Both the position numbers and the translations under genes were made by a program. This document shows, piece by piece, positions 59,390 to 64,000 of a stretch of DNA of 64,000 nucleotides; the first letter of the stretch is position 1; every line of letters starts with the position of its first letter. The DNA comes from Sclerodactyla briareus (lineage: Eukaryota; Echinodermata; Holothuroidea; Dendrochirotida; Sclerodactylidae). The stretch is from positions 119,086 through 183,085 of the forward strand of contig JAODTK010001510.1 of the NCBI GenBank assembly GCA_026419785.1, written 5' to 3'. The notes under the pieces are model-generated. The model made no database searches. It had not been told where the DNA came from and was given only the letters and a program-made list of their open reading frames with translations.

Positions 59390-60082
59390 ATGACGCTGCC
59401 CGACGGTATTTCAATGGAACACATCAACAGGATTATGACAGCTATATTGTTTCTTTTGATTCACAGCGATGGGGTTGGCACGAGCTCTGATAGCCCCGAG
59501 TGGGAAATTCTGCATTACGATGAATTTCCATTGTGTTCACGTGGTCCGGCTAACGGATCCCCACTTCATCAAGGTAACAGTATTCCAGTTGACGAATTCG
59601 TGCAGTACCGTCCTTATGCTATTCGCATAAAGTGTTACATGTGGTGTATGCTTATAGGAGGAAAATTCAGTTTAGGGCTCTACCACGATCCATTGCTCTT
59701 GGTGAGGTCAAAGAGTTTCATTAAGGTCAAAAGTCCGTGTGACGTAGTGCAACAAATATCTTATGCGGAACCTTATAACCGTACCACTTCTGGTGTTCGG
59801 TTTTTTATGCAATGCAACCACATTCCACTTGTGACCACAATGGATCACTATCCTTTCAGCAGTCTATCTAGTCCATTCGACTGTTTTATGCACATCGTTA
59901 ATCGCCCTGGGATTAATTGCCTAAATCGAGACTGGCTCGGCTACATCAGCCACCTTTTTGAGCTATATACTATATATTTTTTTTTAAAGGGTTTCCTTTT
60001 TTGTCGACCCGACCTCACAATGCCACGAATTTCGGTCCAAGCCATAGGGCCTCAACTTGTTTATGACATCATAATACCCTAA
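59390..60082 (+). CDS. Unrecognised 230-codon ORF with signal-peptide-like start
   Basis: The longest open frame in the window. Residues 1-30 have a signal-peptide pattern: a short start, the hydrophobic core IMTAILFLLIHS, then a small-residue stretch (GVGTSSDS). The rest has mixed composition with about nine Cys, an NRT glycosylation motif near residue 130, and a hydrophobic aromatic stretch near residues 190-208 (LYTIYFFLKGFLF). I recognise no family. By rough estimate a frame this long would appear by chance in a few percent of windows of this size, so it could be a single-exon gene or a large exon of a secreted or membrane protein, but coding status is unproven. No mobile-element motif or neighbour supports either view. 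The ATG at 59390 is the first in frame. Confidence 0.35.
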   Translation: MTLPDGISMEHINRIMTAILFLLIHSDGVGTSSDSPEWEILHYDEFPLCSRGPANGSPLHQGNSIPVDEFVQYRPYAIRIKCYMWCMLIGGKFSLGLYHDPLLLVRSKSFIKVKSPCDVVQQISYAEPYNRTTSGVRFFMQCNHIPLVTTMDHYPFSSLSSPFDCFMHIVNRPGINCLNRDWLGYISHLFELYTIYFFLKGFLFCRPDLTMPRISVQAIGPQLVYDIIIP

Positions 60083-63000
60083 TGCCAGGGTTCGTTGAGT
60101 ACCGTCCGAAGCATAGGCAAACGGCCGAATACCACTCGATGAACAGAATACCAACCCACAAGGAAGTCTAGTTCATTGTCCCTAACGGCAATGAACAAAT
60201 GAGTCGTCCTTGTACACTACGGTTGCTGGGCATTTCACTGGTACACCCGAAATATTAAAAATAAGGAGCAACGCTCCACGCTTATCGCTGTGGATACACA
60301 GACACCTTCCAACGCCATTATATCATCCCTATTCTAGCGGCAAAATGAGTTTCAGCGTGCATGTAGTACAGCTTCTTCAAACTCTGATCATAGTTGGTTC
60401 ATATTTGTCATAGGTTGCATGTTGCTGTGGATGCTACTTGAACTCAGGATACCGATTTGCGAAGATTATGATTATTCTTAGATAAGTGGCTACTATGGCT
60501 GCGCGCGAACTCCAACACTCCAGAACAGGGACATTCCCCAAATTACCTTAGGCATCCCCGATCCCTGGTTCAGTTCATCAAGAAGCAACACAGCGACAGA
60601 AATTTTGAGCAGGCTTAAGTAGATGAGTAATTGTGATTGGTTGAATAGTGTTCCTGTGTTAACGTAATTGTCTCGCCTCTCAAGATGTGCAGATCAGTGT
60701 TTTCTTATCACCACCATACTTCTACTGACATATTTTGAATTGAGCACCTACAGATGGAAATTCACATTTCCCTGCGAGTAGAGTGTGTGGAGTTGGGGGG
60801 GGGGTTGGGCGTTTTACTCTTGTGTCGTGTGTTTACGTGCTTGGATGTGTTTGTCCGTAACGTTTGGGTCTGATCAAGTTATCAAATTTATAATAATTTT
60901 ATGAGAAAATAGCCAATTGCGAAAAGTGTTCATTTGGCAACCGCAGTTTCCGTGAACACACTCCCTCAATCCCACCTGGGTCGATCATTCATACTTTATC
61001 TGGGGGTCAGCAGGTTACTGTAATCTGATAATCTAGGATTCTAATTCAGAAATGTTGTGAACATATGCTTGGTCGATGTATGCATAGGCGAGATTACCTG
61101 TTTTACCCGTCGGAGAGGCTGCTTCGCCACACCATGCCACCCCCTCACCTCACCAAATCCCCCAACTCGCCCCCGTACGTCTATGCATATGCAAGACCGC
61201 TCTATTAAATCGTTGCTCACCCCAATATCTCATTGCATCATGCATCGTTGAGAAGATTAAATCACGTACCTACGCGGCTACCTGTTGAATACACTGATTG
61301 TAACACTAGCCTAGATGATATTTCAAAAATGATATTTGCGCTATTTGTTTGTTTTTTTGTGATATTGTATCCACATGTTACATTACTAATTTATGTTTGT
61401 ATGCATCTCTGCACTGACTATGAACTCTTTTTTTTTATTACATATGTCTAATTCACTTGGCAATGAATGTTTGGTACTTCGTTGGGATTTTTGTACGGCA
61501 TGAAATGTCGGTATACACACGACTCCACGTGAAGTTTGGCAATGCCAACAACTCATACTTAGTGCAGAGCGCTTCCACCGAAACATCGCGTGTTGCAAGA
61601 GACTACTATCACACACAAGTTTGGTCTGAACAGAGATTTTAATATAGAGATATTGGGACCGGGAAGATCCACTCTGGCATTGGTCGTAAACTTTATTTTG
61701 ATTTGTTGTGATTCAATTTGGTTTCCGATTAGTCTACTCTGGTTGGGGCTCTCATCAACATGTCCTCTCGATTAGGAGGGCAACTGGCACCAACTCCTTC
61801 TCCTTTTGGAAGATGTCTGGATTGATTTGCCGTATTTGATCTTCGGTGCTACAGGATCATTGTCAGGTTTCCTCTCCTCCTTATTCCGGAGACCAAGGGA
61901 AAACCGTCTCCCGACGACACTCGTAGAGAACACCCGGGCTCTCTTCGGGTACGATGGCCACATCTGTCTGTTATGAAGAATATCGAACCCGGAATAATCC
62001 TATATCCAAATAATATATAATTAATAGCCCCTCAGAAGCACTAATCTGGCCGCTGACTACACAACAAGCCTTTAAAATGGAAAGTTTCCGTAGTATAAAT
62101 GTTAAACAATTTAGGTAAAAATGATAAAGACCATTCATCATGTTTTAGCTGAAAGGTCCCCCCCCCCCTTATTAAATACTGTGATTTCATGGAACTTAAT
62201 TAAAGGATGACCAGAGTTCAGTAGATGGTCTAAAGTGCTGTGTAAAAAAAGGGAGTTGTTAGTTATCTATCTTCTTAAGCTCTCTCTTACATGATAGATG
62301 TTGCGGTATTAGGGCCACTTGAGGAGTCCTGTAACTGGGAGCATCTACCTTCCAAGGTGAGGCTACCTTGGCGATATCATCGGATCCACTGTGGGATAGA
62401 GTGTGTCTGTCAGACTAATAGTAGAATGTTGCTCCTAATTACTGCAGGGCAGGTTGTTTAGATACGTTGCATCAGGGCGGCCGAAGTGGATGACCTCGAG
62501 AATTAGGAAGGAATGAACATCGTGTGATCCGGTGATTATGCAGCGTATCGCTTGGAAGCTAGTTATAAGTTCCTATGAGTTAGGCTTGAAACAAACTTGT
62601 ATGAATAATTGACTGTACATGAAAAGGAAGATTAAGAGAGGTGATTTAACCACCTTGCAGAATGGAAGCACCAACGGGTCGTGGTATGCCTAGAACGTCT
62701 TGAGATGAACCGTAAGGTTCACTGAAGTCGAACAATCAGCTTTGGAAAAGGGGGTCTACTCATGTTCACATGGTAACACCCCGGTTTGAACCGTATATTA
62801 ATCATGGTGGTGATGAACTGACCCTTCATTTCATTCCCTTCGATTGAATGATCAATTTATGATCATCAGGTAATGGGACACTGTGGATGTACATACACTA
62901 ATTCGACCATGCCTGTCGCCGCAAGCTCAATACGCGCCTATTATTTCTCACGAGCAATGTGTTTGTCTGATAGGTGATCATTTGGCGTATCTTTCTCATA

Positions 63001-64000
63001 ATCGAACATACGATACTGTTTTCTTTACTTCGATTAAAGAGAGGAGGGTGAACCAATCTATGAGATCTATCAAGATCATCTATCTATAATATAATATTCC
63101 TATGGGAGTCATGTAAAGGAAGGACGTTTAGTCAATGATATTGGAGGAATGCATAGGTTTATTCAACGCCTAAAGTGCGAATGCCATCACTATTTAGTTC
63201 CGGGGTAAACACGAATAGCTTCTACCATAATGGTGTATTTTTCAAATGTCCCACTCTTCGAACACTTAACCATATTCTCCCAAAGTTTAGTATGTCATTT
63301 TCCATAGGTAGGGGGGAACATCTGTGAAGCTTTGTTTGGTAGCATGTGTAATTTTTCGTCAGAGGGGTTTCGAAGAATTGTCGTATAACTGCTTGGTGCT
63401 TTTTTTTTAGTGTACCCTATGACCACATGAATTATTATCCCATTAACTTTCCAGCGTGAAACAGGGCTAATGCTGTGATTTCATGGAGGTAGCGCAGTGT
63501 ACACTTCAGAAGAATTTCTTAACACGGTAATTTATTAATGTCTGGTCCGTTGCAAGTCAGAATCTGCTATGCAGCTCTCCATGGGTAATGACATAACTCT
63601 TTTTTTTTTTTTAACGATACCTCTACCTCACCTTGATGGATGGAGCCATACTTGGTTGGTGGTTGACCCTATGAGTATATGTTCCGACACTGTTTAGCAT
63701 GGTCAGAATGGGGATCTATCAGTAATCACCAAGCCTTCTGCTTCTCAAGTTTTCACTTTTTACAAAAAAAGAAGGCAACAACAGCGACGGAGGGCAACAA
63801 TACCCCCAATGGGATGTGAATGGGAAAAAGAATACGAGCGTTTATCATTAGACAAAAGCCTATGCATAACAAAAGCTCGAGAAGATCGCAACGTGGAAAG
63901 ACTTGCATGATTAGTATATATTTGTACTCTTCCTCTGCTATATTCAGGAACATATCATATATTGTATAGGTAATACCCAACTTTTACGAGATGCTGGGAG
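60083..64000. other. Unassigned non-coding sequence
   Basis: Only frames under 80 codons, none with a recognised motif. Short homopolymers occur (G near 60797, C near 62159, T near 63600). No tandem array or transposon end found. Confidence 0.5.

Noticed and set aside
1-64000. CRISPR array or prokaryotic operon
   Set aside because: No regularly spaced identical repeats with unique spacers and no runs of long co-directional ORFs; the content is that of an animal genome.

Overview
This looks like nuclear DNA from a multicellular animal, most likely a marine invertebrate. There are no operon-like runs of long ORFs, and almost no reading frame exceeds 150 codons. The recognisable content is eroded transposable elements, microsatellites and degenerate tandem repeats. 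The mix (Penelope-like elements with GIY-YIG endonuclease, CR1/L2-type and CFDP2-type LINEs, a CsRN1-like Gypsy, a Polinton-type DNA polymerase) plus frequent TAGGCCTA motifs suggests an invertebrate deuterostome such as an echinoderm or hemichordate. That assignment is an inference. I found no convincing host gene, rRNA, functional tRNA or CRISPR array.

Layout. 1-2.9 kb: nothing recognised. 3.4-4.4 kb, minus: Ty3/Gypsy RT and RNase H fossil. 6.9-8.64 kb, plus: L2-like LINE with an intact ADD motif. 10.4-10.8 kb: AT-rich tandem array of about 42 bp units that cuts off a minus-strand fossil of a protein-primed family B DNA polymerase (10.86-13.08 kb), with acidic and basic ORFs beside it. 15.2-18.5 kb, plus: CFDP2-type LINE. 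23.6-24.6 kb: tandem repeat of about 165 bp carrying AGGTCAAAGGTCA. 29.4-31.8 kb, minus: CR1/Jockey-group LINE. 33.95-38.73 kb: a DNA transposon of about 4.8 kb with inverted repeats of about 240 bp and a minus-strand coding remnant of an orphan invertebrate protein family, split by a 5'-truncated LINE with a poly(A) tail. 39.86-44.42 kb: three Penelope-like elements interleaved with three (TA)n arrays, with hammerhead-like motifs and structured 3' repeats. 46.9-49.4 kb, plus: CR1-like LINE. 49.4-49.7 kb: tRNA-derived SINE. 54.7-56.5 kb: a run of tandem repeats and CA and GATA microsatellites. 59.39-60.08 kb: a 230-codon ORF of unknown function. The rest is unassigned.

All the coding remnants are frameshifted. 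I placed them by reading conserved family motifs across frames, so boundaries are good to roughly 50-200 bp. The most interesting items are the inverted-repeat transposon with the orphan protein and the Penelope/ribozyme/(TA)n cluster.
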